The notes under the pieces: model-generated
Database searches by the model: none
What the model saw: the letters and a program-made list of their open reading frames with translations, nothing else
What the model was told of the DNA's origin: nothing
Shown here: one piece after another, positions 1-9,740 of the stretch
Layout: every line of letters starts with the position of its first letter
Position numbering within the stretch: the stretch's first letter is position 1
Position numbers and translations under genes: made by a program
From: Euperipatoides rowelli
Lineage: Eukaryota; Onychophora; Udeonychophora; Euonychophora; Peripatopsidae
Assembly: GCA_003024985.2 (NCBI GenBank)
Contig: PXIH01S0011225.1
DNA length: 10,722 nt
Strand: one strand, 5' to 3'

Positions 1-115
1 AGCAGAATTATTACGATTATATTTGGATTTTGATCAATTAGAAGAAGCATCCCATTTCACTTTAGAGTATATTGATGCTGTATTAGGAAATGGTACAGAG
101 TATTTTGGGTTGACT
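1..115 (+). CDS. NUP160: NUP160 (nuclear pore complex protein Nup160), antepenultimate coding exon, 5'-truncated by window
   Basis: Nup160 is a large scaffold nucleoporin of the Y-shaped Nup107-160 complex, which forms the outer rings of the nuclear pore and is needed for pore assembly and mRNA export. Reading from base 2 gives 38 codons with no stop, starting AELLRLYLDFDQLEEA and continuing through EYIDAVLGNGTEYFG. These are hallmarks of the C-terminal alpha-helical region of animal Nup160. Base 1 is the last base of the preceding codon. The exon ends ...TTG ACT followed by GTGAGT, a strong donor, in phase 0. The upstream exon boundary and most of the protein lie outside the window; animal Nup160 is about 1,400 residues, so only the last 112 are seen here. 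The call rests on recognised motifs plus continuity of frame with the next two exons. Confidence 0.93.
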
Positions 116-1199
116 GTGAGTATTGTTATTTTTTTTGTTCATCTTTATTAATATTTATTATTTCACCTTATATTCATTATAAAAATTTTTTGCAAGTTGA
201 AAACTTCTCCCGCCATGACTAAATTAAATTGATAATAGTCAAGATCAATTCTAAGTAAATTTAAAATATACTGTATATATTTAAATCTATTTTTAAATAA
301 AAGGCTAAGTGCAGCTTCATTTTGAAAGAACACAGAAGTCATAAAGCTCCTTTGTGAATCCTGTCTTGAATTAACTCACTGTTATTTCTGTGTCTTCCGT
401 AGAGAACAATCTGCTAAGGAATTGGCCTAACTGTTCTCATTCAGTTTAGTGCTGATTTGATTTTCTGTAAGAAGAAAACAATATCTAAAAAAAGAGTAGT
501 ATGGCATTTGCATAAAATGCATCGCTTTACGTAAAATCTTTTGTCAAGTACATACAAGTTTCTGAGTACGAGTGATTGAAAATTTCATTTTTGCCATCTA
601 TTCGATCATTCTCCACTACATTATCACCATCACACTTTATATAAGATTTTATAGTAAGCATCAGTTATTATAAAACACTATTATTATTATAAGTATTTTT
701 TTTACTCATAAGAAAATTATTAACTGCTAAGACAAAGAGAACCAAACACATCAATCTATTAGCAGATTAAACTGTGTATGGAAGCCATGATGTTTTAAAC
801 TTTTTTTTTTTTTTTTGAGGAACAGCTCTCAACATAGAAGTTTTATAATTTCTACTGCATGTAATGCTGTTTAGATTTTGTGTTTCAGACTTTTTGTTTT
901 TAGGATATTTTCATTTTCTTGAGGATTTTTTCACATGTTAAATTGATATATTTTTAACTGACTATGTATAACACCAAACTATTGAATAGTCTTTTTGACC
1001 AGAACCATGATTTCTATTTAGTAATTGCTTAATCTTATATAATTTGTATTATAATGCAGCTGATAAGTTTCTAAAAATATATAGTTTATATCCATTATAT
1101 TATGTGCTGTGTATAAAAAGTAGCTTATCTAACTTATTCTTTTATTATTGAGATACATTAAATTTAATTTGTCCATCATGCTTTTTGTTTTAATGACAG
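116..1199 (+). other. NUP160: NUP160 intron (phase 0, 1,084 bp)
   Basis: The intron begins GTGAGT at 116 and ends in a T-rich stretch followed by GACAG at 1195-1199. Removing it joins two open frames without changing phase. Inside it there are only A+T-rich bases, a T16 tract at 801-816 and a TACTGTA word near 269. No coding segment, RNA gene or mobile element could be supported on either strand. Confidence 0.9.
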
Positions 1200-1304
1200 A
1201 CATCCTTGCATGCTACAACTGCTCCTGTTTGGCTGCCTTACACCACCATAGATAATTTGTTACAAGTGTTAAAAGAGTCACAGAATGAATATCCTTATAA
1301 ACAG
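1200..1304 (+). CDS. NUP160: NUP160, penultimate coding exon
   Basis: This 105-bp exon encodes exactly 35 residues in phase 0 (TSLHATTAPVWLPYTTIDNL, then a helical segment ending in PYKQ). The APVWLPYTTIDNLL stretch matches the conserved WLPY-x-x-ID-x-LL block just before the C-terminus of animal Nup160. The acceptor is GACAG at 1195-1199 and the donor is CAG followed by GTATAG at 1305. It lies 1.1 kb after the previous exon and 8.5 kb before the last one. The frame is open with no damage, so this looks like a functional gene and not a processed or decayed copy. Confidence 0.94.
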
Positions 1305-2526
1305 GTATAGTTCGTTTGTTTTTCTTTTTTAATCCACTTTCAATTTAAAAAATTATATAACTTCTGATTTAGATTTTAATGTTTTAATGGAACTGTTGGC
1401 CAATGTTTGATGTTTAGCCATGCACATATCTTAATGTGTTGTATTCAAATGAACCAGCCTCATGACAAAACATTAAAATGAAATGTTATATTACATTTGT
1501 ATTTTGGCTGCAGGCCGTATTGGCAAATTTTTTTTTTAGCAATAATATTCAAAGCTTATTGCTATTTGTAAGATTTTATACAAATTTGTTTCTGCTTCGC
1601 CATTAAGCACCAAACATTTAAGAACATTTTAGATGCAGACCTCTTTTCAAATATACAGTATGCATTATAAAGATACAGTATATTAAGAATGTAACTATTC
1701 AATTTAATCTGTGATGATAATACTGTAGAAATCAATCTATTAATAATTTACACATTATTAACTAAAGTACTTTGTATATCAGTAATTTGTTTGTAAGCAT
1801 TTGAGAGTATGAGATTTATTATATAATATGGAGCTTATAGTTAACACTTTAAAGACTATGAAAACAATTGAAATTTACTTCTCAATTCATTGTTGCTTTT
1901 TAAGTGCTAAGTACCTAGAGTCTTTAAAAGTAAACTGTGCCTTATTTTTAGAGATAATTGTATAAAACTATACATTTATTGAACCCTTAATAAATTTGCT
2001 GTAAAACTTTGTTTTTAATTTACAGTATGTTTAATTGTATGAAATTTTGAAAGATTGAATTTTAGGAGGGGGGAAAAAATCCATTTTTTAAAACAATATT
2101 AAGTTTTGATGACACCATTTTACTATTATAACAAATTTTTTTTTATTATAAAACCATTACTATAATATTAAAATACATCTTATTAGTGTTAATTCAAGAC
2201 ATAATATATGACGTTAATATTAGCTTATGGTCATTTTAAAAGAAAAAAGTATTTATCAATTTATTACAAAAAAAAAAAAAAAATTGCATTTTGTTTGTGG
2301 CTAAATCTCCAAATTCTCATTATCCTAACTTTAAAAATAACTGGAATAAAAATCTGATTTTTTTTGTTTTTAAATACAGTAGTTTGATTATTGTACTTTA
2401 ATCATTTTTTTTTTTTTTGCTTAAAAAGTTTAAAAATTAATAAATAAACAATTTATTAAAACCGACAAAAGTCTTATGCACTGTACATTTAACATGGGAT
2501 TTGTTTTGGATAGGTGGAGCAACCAT

Positions 2527-2527
2527 N
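2527..2527. other. Ambiguous base (N)
   Basis: A single unresolved base sits in AACCATNACTCC, within a slightly more GC-rich stretch of the last intron. It does not affect any coding exon. It is most likely a consensus-calling artefact or a heterozygous site. Confidence 0.95.
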
Positions 2528-2960
2528 ACTCCTCTGTCGATACTGTGACAATAAAGCAAATTTTAAAATTATCTATTTATTCTTTCTTAAAATAAATAAC
2601 TTGATTTTTATATAGAAAAAAGTCATGTGATTTGTTTTCAATAAAAATAAACTAGGCGATCTAGAATGCTTGCAAATAGAGAGAAAACATTCCCCTTTTT
2701 TTAATTAATAAAGATCGTCTGAGGCCACTTTCAAACAGGTGGATGCTTTCATTTAGGGTGATTTTTATATTAAATGACATGCAAATTCATGGTTTTCTAA
2801 GCCTCATGTTTAAACGATTATTATTGGACAATCATATCGCATGACCTTATACAGTGACAGCTATTGTTTTTGTGAAAAATCTTTTCGATGTTGTATTGGG
2901 GTTGACCATTTAACAAATATAGTAAGTCATATTTTTTAACTTATCTAGGTGATATCTTCG

Positions 2961-2980
2961 TTTTTTTTTTTTTTTTTTTT
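2961..2980 (+). repeat. T20 homopolymer
   Basis: One of nine T runs of 12 or more on the transcribed strand. The others are at 801-816, 2405-2418, 4933-4944, 5288-5304, 5856-5867, 7765-7780, 9741-9752 and 10498-10517. Only two A runs of that length occur (2268-2283 and 6318-6334). None is flanked by a recognisable retroposon body. Confidence 0.9.
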
Positions 2981-3440
2981 AATGAATTTTCAAAATTTTT
3001 ACAATATTCCAATGCTTTGAAATTGTTCGATTTATTGATTTTTTTTATGAATATTTTTGCATACAAAATTACGTTAGCTACAAACTGCCTGCACAATTAT
3101 TGAATGTCATTCGACTACAAAGCCGTTCTTTGGACCAACCAAGCTATAAAATAATTGTCTGAAAATTTTTGGGATTATAATGTCTTGAGATGTTAATTAT
3201 GTTCAGTTAATTTATTTATAAGATTGACAAATAGAAATCAAAGCCAAAAGCTATGAGTCTGTCTGAAATGAGGAAGGAAGTGAATTGCTTGTAAAATCTT
3301 ATGATCTATTTATTAAGGCTTTTCGACTTTGGATACAATAAATTAAATTAGATAGTAATTTTTTTTTTCTAATCTATAAATAACTTGAAACTGAAAACAA
3401 GCTAAAATTAACATGTAATTTAGAGTATGTATTTTTTTTA

Positions 3441-3508
3441 GAGATTAAATTTCAAAGCATCACATTTATAAGAGATGAAATTTCAAAGCATCACATTTAT
3501 AAGAGATG
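3441..3508 (+). repeat. 31-bp perfect tandem duplication
   Basis: The unit at 3447-3477 (starting AAATTTCAAAGCATCACATT and ending AGAGATG) is repeated without a mismatch at 3478-3508. The similarity extends left with one mismatch to 3441 (GAGATT versus GAGATG), so about 2.2 copies are present. The lack of divergence indicates a recent local duplication or an assembly artefact. Confidence 0.93.
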
Positions 3509-3831
3509 CCATAAGCTACATTGAAATTTTAATGTCAATTTTAGAAAATTTACATTTTCCTGATTACAGTATAAACAAATTTTTAATAAAAAAAAAATAC
3601 ACTTAAAGTACAATAATAAAACAATATGAATTATCACTTGCCCATATCTTTAAGTATAATGATTTACCTCACAAGCATGCATAATTATTATTACATGACA
3701 AAAAAATACATTGGACAATGTATACTAAAATAATGTACAGTATAATGAAGAAGATAGAGTTATTTTTTCTAATATACATTATATGTAAGCTACTAAAAAA
3801 AAATGTTGAAACCCTAATTTATTGGTGCTAA

Positions 3832-3942
3832 ATGCTTAATTCTTCAGCATTGCTCCGGATCTCAACAGCATTAGTGTGAATAAAATGGACTATCATAGGG
3901 TTATATTGAGTAACGCTGATGTCGAAAGGTTGTCTTAAGCAT
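3832..3942. repeat. Imperfect inverted repeat, 111 bp
   Basis: ATGCTTAA at 3832-3839 pairs with TTAAGCAT at 3935-3942. Further in, CAGCATTGCT (3845-3854) pairs with two mismatches with AGTAACGCTG (3909-3918). The arms have unequal spacing, so the structure needs bulges. It resembles a decayed short inverted-repeat (MITE-like) element, but no target duplication was seen. Confidence 0.4.
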
Positions 3943-4331
3943 TAAACTACTTTAAGACATATAAAATATTCTTCCTCTGCTTCTTAACTATACACATCAC
4001 TTGATTATCATTTGAAAAACATTTTATTTGTACTCAGGAGAATAAAGGTGCAGAACGCTGTCTGAACTGACCAAAAGAACATTGACTGAAAAAAAATATA
4101 AAAATGCTACTAGGTAAAATAGCGCAAATGATTTTATAGTGAATCAAAACAATTTTTTATGGGGAAAAAATGTTATCATATTAAAAGCGATGTAATTATT
4201 ACAAAACAATGTTTATAAAGATGACTGTAACCTATTCTAAACAATACAGTGTTTATAGAAAAGGATATAAAAATTTATCTGATAGCTTCCTCGAATCTCG
4301 ACCACTAAACTTTTATAGTTAAAGTGACATC

Positions 4332-4360
4332 TGTTAGGTGATACTCATTATCACCTGACA
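4332..4360. repeat. Short hairpin, 11-bp stem and 7-nt loop
   Basis: TGTTAGGTGAT at 4332-4342 pairs with ATCACCTGACA at 4350-4360 around the loop ACTCATT. All eleven positions pair if one G-U is allowed. No flanking gene feature is associated with it. Confidence 0.65.
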
Positions 4361-5455
4361 TTATTTGCTATCAACATATAATACCTACTTTTACAAATTT
4401 GTTGATAATATTTTTGTTTTTGAAAACAATTTATATGGTAATAAAAAATTAAAAATACAGTAACTTTATTTTGCTGATTATTTAAAAAAGTTATTGAATT
4501 AAATTTATATATGGACTATGTTTAAACTTTAATCCAAAATATTATTTATGGTGCGTAAGCTGAAGCCATGTAATAATATAAATACAATTCTCTTATATTT
4601 TGTGCTGTTATCAAAATAAAATAAATTTTTTATGCTTTATTGTTAAGCGAATGATCACTAAGATCCCATAAAATTGTAGTATACAGTAAGTCTATTCACA
4701 TACTGAATTAAATAATAATCTCAGATCATTTGAGCCGGGTAGAGAATGTAATTGTTTTGAGTTCTATAGCCTGTATACACATCATTCTATGTTGTGTAAA
4801 ATTGGATATTTTCCCTTATAAATCGGTGATTATTACTAACCTTTCATGTTGACATTTCTCTTATATCAATGAAGTAAAACTTTCATCTTATGGATCGGAT
4901 GATTGTCTCAAATGTCTCCTATTCAGCAATTCTTTTTTTTTTTTCAAAGAACTGAACTCTCACATTGGTGAAAAATTTCTAAGTCCAACATGCAGAAGGA
5001 AAACATTTCTTCAAATCTTAGATAAAATGGGTGATACAGATGTCTGCCCTATTCCTTCATTGCATTGAGGAATATGATGAATAGAATGGCGTTATCTTAG
5101 AACCAGAAGTGTTAAACAACTAAGACATAAATACGACAGCACTATAACTTATTTTCGTTATTGTTTTTATAGTATGAGATAGCACTTCGAGGGGATGCTG
5201 AAAGAAAAAAAAAATTCATGAAACATCTAAATACATTATGGGTTAAAACTATTTACACTATATTGTTGTCTAATTAATTCTTGTTAATTTTTTTTTTTTT
5301 TTTTCATTTGCCTATTTAAATTCTGCATTTAATGTAAAGTAGTTAATTAAAATGTATAAGTTACCACTCTGTATAGGTGTTAAAATAATTTACTTAAAGC
5401 GCATATGTTAATTTTCTAGGAGCACACACCAAGCATACTCTGAACCCAGAAAGGT

Positions 5456-5532
5456 CAGATGTTAATTAACTCTGAGCATGAAGCTCTGCAGATGTTAATT
5501 AAATCAGAGCACATACACAGAGTGTGCTCTGA
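5456..5532. repeat. Composite repeat: two 14-bp direct copies followed by a 10-bp-stem hairpin
   Basis: CAGATGTTAATTAA occurs at 5456-5469 and again at 5489-5502, 33 bases apart. Directly after it, TCAGAGCACA (5504-5513) pairs perfectly with TGTGCTCTGA (5523-5532) around a 9-nt loop. A related stretch, starting GAGCACAC near 5420 and ending CTCTGAACC, resembles the hairpin sequence. The block therefore appears built from duplications of one short motif. Confidence 0.7.
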
Positions 5533-5632
5533 CTTCTCCAAGTAAAAACATCGTCATTCATAGAAGTACCCATAACTCATTAAAATCCATGATGGCGGCC
5601 AATGATAGTATTGAAATGGTGCCAATGGATAT

Positions 5633-5650
5633 TATACTGTATACAGTATA
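5633..5650. repeat. 18-bp perfect palindrome
   Basis: TATACTGTATACAGTATA reads the same on both strands with no spacer. It contains TACTGTA and TACAGTA back to back, the word that is over-represented throughout this window. Confidence 0.9.
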
Positions 5651-5977
5651 GACACTCACACAGTATACAATATAATCTATATTTGCTTTTCCATATAAGT
5701 TTTGGCTCACATAAAGACTATAATACATTTGTCTTAAAACCTTAATATACAACTATAACTTATTTTAAAGAGCTTGACTAGAAATTTAATAATGCTCCTG
5801 CAGTAGAGTTTAAAAAAAAACTGTGACATTTTATATCAATAAATATAATTTCCAGTTTTTTTTTTTTAATTGTTATCCTATGATCGTCTAATTGACAGTG
5901 GCTTAAAACTGCTTTATGTTTGAACATTCAGTATGTGTTGTCCATAACCTGGTTGGTATATTGTATAGCCCGTTATA

Positions 5978-6000
5978 CCGCGAGTTGGTTACCCTCGCGG
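5978..6000. repeat. CpG-rich hairpin, 7-bp perfect stem
   Basis: CCGCGAG (5978-5984) pairs with CTCGCGG (5994-6000) around TTGGTTACC. It is followed by GGCCGGCAG, making an isolated GC-rich island of about 35 bases in a very A+T-rich intron. An alternative stem, GGTATA (5955-5960) with TATACC (5974-5979), would compete with it. It may be part of a dispersed repeat. I could not match it to a tRNA. Confidence 0.6.
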
Positions 6001-6911
6001 GGCCGGCAGTATTATTGACTGATACGATACAAAATTAAAATTGAAATTGTTTCTTATAATGAAATAAAACATTACATTAATTTTAATATTTATTTATCTA
6101 GAACATTATATTTCCATATACAAACTGCACCAAATGAGCCAACATGACAAATAATTCATATATTGTGTAGTAATTTTCTTCATTTTGTTAAAGTGAGTCA
6201 TTTTTATTAAAGCATTGTTAAAAATGTTTTAATAATTTAGAAGTAAGTTTAATGTCATCAATATCTTAATGAATGTTCTGTTTCTAAATTTTAAAAATAA
6301 AATGTTCTAAAAATTGTAAAAAAAAAAAAAAAAATAGATTGCAGGCATTTAAAGGCATAAATCAGGCCATTACATGGCTCTGAAATCGTACTGTGTCAAT
6401 GTTATGTCTCAATCGGAGACAAAGCATGTGACCTAATGGGTAGGCTTTTAGTTCTTTGATGGCCACAGTGTGTCCCTAATTTATAGTCAAAATAGTTTGG
6501 CACTAGTCCTACTAGATGACAGCACTATTTATAAAATATCAAAATCATCATTTCATTCTTTAGACTGTTTGTTTTTTTTTCTCTCGTCATTCCTGTTCTT
6601 ACCATGCTTAAAATAATTCTAGGGAGAACTGCCAATTATTTATAGGAAAAATTAAAAAAAAAATATTTAAAAAAAATTAACTAAGAAAAAAATTAAAGAA
6701 ATGACTGCATTAGATTATCAATTAGAATTGTGCAACATGATTCAGCAAATTTCATTATTGTTCCAAGTTTACTGCTAATTATAGTAGAATGTGAAACCAG
6801 GGAGCCTATTCATCATCATAAAAACAATATTGTTAATTTAATACTATCAAATTTTTTTTTTAAAAGAAATCTTTCTTAAAGTGTATTATAAATGCTATTT
6901 TCAGCTTTGTC

Positions 6912-7173
6912 AATTTAGTTTTAACAAATTTTCCTATTTCATTTAAAAAGATATTCAAATCTAAGTGTTATATCAAGTTTACTAAAAAGAAGGCCAAGTG
7001 ACATCAAGTTGAAAATCTAGGTGTTTTCTTTGATATCTCTTGAACTTGATGTTATTTATCTTTTTATTTAGTAAACATTGATATTTAACTCAGACTTTCA
7101 TGCATTTTTAAATGAAATATAAAAATTTTATAAATTTCACATAATTTTTTTTTTTACCAAATAAAACTAAATT
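6912..7173. mobile_element. Foldback (MITE-like) element of about 260 bp
   Basis: The ends are AATTTAGTTTTA (6912-6923) and its exact inverse TAAAACTAAATT (7162-7173). The arms (about 6912-7012 and 7042-7173) are imperfect inverted copies. Matching blocks include TATTTCATTTAAAAA on the left with its inverse near 7107-7121, TATCAAGTTTACTAAA near 6971 with its inverse near 7070-7085, and ACATCAAGTT at 7003-7012 with AACTTGATGT at 7042-7051. The loop is about 29 bases and begins GAAAATCTAG. No coding capacity is present, and no clear target-site duplication was found. A non-autonomous inverted-repeat transposon is the simplest reading. Confidence 0.6.
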
Positions 7174-7682
7174 TGGTTATAATTTTGCTATTTTGATAAC
7201 TTTTAAATAAATTTAAAGCTAAAAAAAATCTGATTACATTAAAACTTATTATTAATGCTAATTTTAACAACAGCTAATTTCTTCCTATTTGATCAAATAA
7301 TAACAAAAATCGAACTTTATTGACTTCTTTACAAAATAATAATGAAATGCCAGTGTTTGATTTCACTTCCCATTATTACTAGCGCAGTAGTGGGCTCAGC
7401 ATTCAAGGTGGCAGAAGAAAAACAACCTTACGGTAAAATTAAAATACATTTTCTCCGATTTTGAAGAGAATTTTGTTGAAAGAAGTCTTGGAAATGGATT
7501 AAATTTGGAAGTACTGTAGACGAATCAGGATTCTCAAGAGGTGGTTAATTTTTCCAAACCAATGATTAAATATACTAAGCTTACAATAATATTTTATTTG
7601 TTTCATTTATATTTCAATTTGTAGTTTTATGCATTGACTTTGTAGTCTAAAAAAAAATTCTATAATTTTGAATAATGCAGGG
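7174..7682 (+). repeat. Left arm of a large diverged inverted repeat
   Basis: Aligned by eye to the reverse complement of 7862-8480. A 33-bp stretch at 7248-7280 is identical to the inverse of 8418-8450. Other matching blocks are TTTCACTTCCCATTATTACT (7361-7380), CTCAGCATTCAAGGTGGC (near 7395-7412), GGTAAAATT (7432-7440), GATTTTGAAGAGAATT (near 7457-7472), and a block near 7580-7630 with TACAATAATATTTTATTT. Differences are scattered substitutions plus indels; compared with the right arm, this one lacks about 45 bases near 7281 and about 20 near 7340. The outermost 70 bases align only loosely. Confidence 0.8.
7408..7464 (+). pseudogene. Decayed short reading frame in the left repeat arm
   Basis: From GTG at 7408 this frame reads VAEEKQPYGKIKIHFLRF and then stops at 7462-7464. 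A one-base insertion relative to the right-arm copy shifts the frame just before the stop. After correction for that shift, the sequence beyond would again resemble the other copy (DFEEN-VER). I do not recognise the product. It is listed because two diverged copies share the same frame; see the right-arm entry. Confidence 0.3.
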
Positions 7683-7898
7683 TTTAGCATTTTGTTACTG
7701 TAGATATTTTTTGCTAGGCAAAGATTTGTTTAAATATTGCTAGCTTAAACTATTTTTCTCTTTCTTTTTTTTTTTTTTTTACAAGATTTGTGCTTCTATA
7801 TTATAACATGTCACAACCAGGCTAACATACTGTAATTTTGTTATTAACTCGACTACTAATTAAGATTGCAGAAATACAGAATCTTTTAAAACTATAAA

Positions 7899-7917
7899 TT
7901 CAATAAATAAATAAATG
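7899..7917 (+). repeat. Short AAAT microsatellite
   Basis: About four units of AATA/AAAT (TTCAATAAATAAATAAATGC) in the right repeat arm. The left arm has no equivalent run, so it expanded after the copies separated. Confidence 0.6.
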
Positions 7918-7978
7918 CAAGTTGAAATATAAATGAAATAAATAAAATATTATTGTAGGCTAGTGTTTTTAACCATTG

Positions 7979-8077
7979 AAATATTACGGTAATATTCCAT
8001 TACTGTATGAAAATATAATGATTTATTATTAATGATAAGAATTATTTTATTCTTAAATTATATTTTAATGTTGATAT
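7979..8077. mobile_element. Hairpin-forming insertion inside the right arm
   Basis: Aligning the two arms leaves these roughly 99 bases unmatched, with good arm-to-arm similarity resuming on both sides (CCATTG at 7973-7978 and GGTTTAACC at 8078-8086). The segment contains AAAATATAAT (8010-8019) and its inverse ATTATATTTT (8057-8066), with smaller nested palindromes between them. It could be a small MITE that landed in one arm, or bases deleted from the other arm. No target duplication is clear. Confidence 0.45.
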
Positions 8078-8129
8078 GGTTTAACCAAATCAACAAACTC
8101 TGCACCTTATATTCGTTGTCTTCCTAATT

Positions 8130-8222
8130 CTATTCTATTTTCAGATTCCTTTCAACAGAATTCTCTTCAAAATCTGAGAAATTGTATCTAATTTTACCGT
8201 GCGATTGTCTTTCTTTCGCCAC
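8130..8222 (-). pseudogene. Short reading frame in the right repeat arm
   Basis: Read on the minus strand from GTG at 8222, it gives 30 codons before TAG at 8130-8132. It begins VAKERQSHGKIRYNF and continues SDFEENSVERNLKIE. The shared CAAGGTGGC context in both copies resembles a translation start with GTG in place of ATG. The product is not recognised. It is probably a relic of coding sequence captured by, or encoded in, the repeat, and could also be chance. Confidence 0.3.
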
Positions 8223-9740
8223 CTTGAATGCTGAGTACTCTACTGGCCTAGTAATTATGGGAAGTGAAAAATAGTTTTGGCTTTTCATGACATATAAAGT
8301 ACATTCTTCTATATTGTTTTGTAAACACCCAATAAAGTTTAATTTTCATTATTATTTGAGCAAATAAAATGAAAAATTGAGTGAAACAATTACTTTTAAG
8401 TAAGGTAAAAAGAGAACAAATTAGCTGTTGTTAAAATTAGCATTAATAATGCACTTTAAATTATAACAATTTAAAGATACAGTAAAGTAAAAAATATATA
8501 TTTAAAGTATACTGTACGTAGTGGAGAAAGGTGAAATTAATGGTCATGCTGCATTGTACCTAGTGAAATATTGTTCACTGAGTTATCTTCAGATATGTAC
8601 TGTACATGTATACTTTATTTTAAGTTTTTGATCTAGATGCACGCACACACATGTACAGTGCTTCTACTATTTTAATGATATGTACATAGAGTAAGACTGT
8701 CTCAACCATTATGTCTTGTTTCTGTATTCACATAAAGATTTCATAAAATAATGGAAGGTCACAGAAATGGTCAAAGTTATCACTGGCTATCAAACAAAAA
8801 TAAATCTTTATTTTTATGGAGTCTTGAATGTATGCAAAGGTAAACATCTTCTCAATCAGTCCAGTCAATATTGGGACTTTGGAGACTGAAGAAAAATGTT
8901 TTCTCCTGAATTCAGAACTCGAAGAAATGATGTTCTTCGTATAAACTTCCATATTTATCAGCAGTATGCTAATGAATTGAAGCAGCTACATTTGCATAAC
9001 CATTGATCAGCTGATTCAAGGTCATGAAAATTTGTGATTTTCCTCGCATATAATTCCAAAGTCAAATCTTAAATTAATTTGCTAAATTATCGGAATACCG
9101 TACTGGTTTCAGATTCTTTTAACTAGATTCTCAAAATTAATTCACATTTTTAGATTTAATTTTGTTTTCATTTTAGTTTTCTCTATTTGATATTATGTAT
9201 TTTTATATTGTGTACAAATTTTATAAATTGACAAAGAGTGTTGTTAATAATATTTTATGGTCAATATTGGTGATAGTAAACTCATATTGTGGCTATTTTC
9301 CAGTTTATTGTATTAGGATTTACAATTCTGAATGATGACTGGTCTGACAAGTATTCCCAATAGAAAAAAAAAACAGTGTGGCCACCAAAGAAAGTTTGCA
9401 AAATGCTTGCAATTTAAGTCCATCTGTATATGTATAATTATATAATTATGAGTTGAGATAGAGTATTACAGAAAATTGGTGACGTAAGCACTTTTCTATT
9501 TGCCTAAGGAAATTTGAATATACAGTACTTTAGAGCTAACATATGCTGCAGTGATTGAATTGGGAATATTAATATTTTTTAGTCATCATTAAAATTTTAA
9601 TTCTTTTACAAATAGACTAGTAAGTGATAGGCCTACTCGGTTGTTTTGGTAACATTATGTAACTTTGTTACTTAGTTTAATAATTAGTTTTATAAAAGTT
9701 ATAGTCCTAGAATAATACAAAGATGTTAATTTTTTTTTTC

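Larger units (their letters stand above)
7862..8480 (-). repeat. Right arm of the large inverted repeat
   Basis: Reverse-complement partner of the 7174-7682 arm, separated from it by about 180 bases (7683-7861) that include a T16 tract. The best-preserved pieces are 8418-8450 (33 bp, perfect), 8219-8237 (GCCACCTTGAATGCTGAG), and 7925-7955 (inverse of the TACAATAATATTTTATTT block). It is longer than the left arm because of an extra segment of about 100 bp at 7979-8077. The pair is either one foldback transposon or two members of one repeat family inserted in opposite orientations. Confidence 0.8.

Noticed and set aside
2650-2725. AGGCGATCT (near 2654) and AGATCGTCT (near 2711) considered as terminal inverted repeats of a DNA transposon
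   Set aside because: Only 8 of 9 bases match, the span is about 65 bp, and there is no supporting inner pairing or target duplication.
4945-5115. Open stretch reading ELNSHIGEKF, resembling a zinc-finger linker, with a frame-shifted continuation
   Set aside because: The HIGEKF resemblance to the HTGEKP linker is not accompanied by the Cys and His spacing of a C2H2 finger, and the frame breaks within 40 codons.
5558-5752. 64-codon open frame on the minus strand
   Set aside because: Low-complexity composition, rich in Y, I and S as expected of A+T-rich noise. No domain, no splice or promoter context, and it includes the TATACTGTATACAGTATA palindrome.
5950-6025. GC-rich hairpin considered as a tRNA or tRNA-derived SINE
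   Set aside because: No A box, B box, anticodon arm or acceptor stem could be laid out around it.
8728-8952. 74-codon open frame on the minus strand
   Set aside because: I recognise no family. It is short, lies deep in an intron, and its second half turns into A+T-driven I/K/Y/F residues. Codon-level conservation would be needed to revive it.
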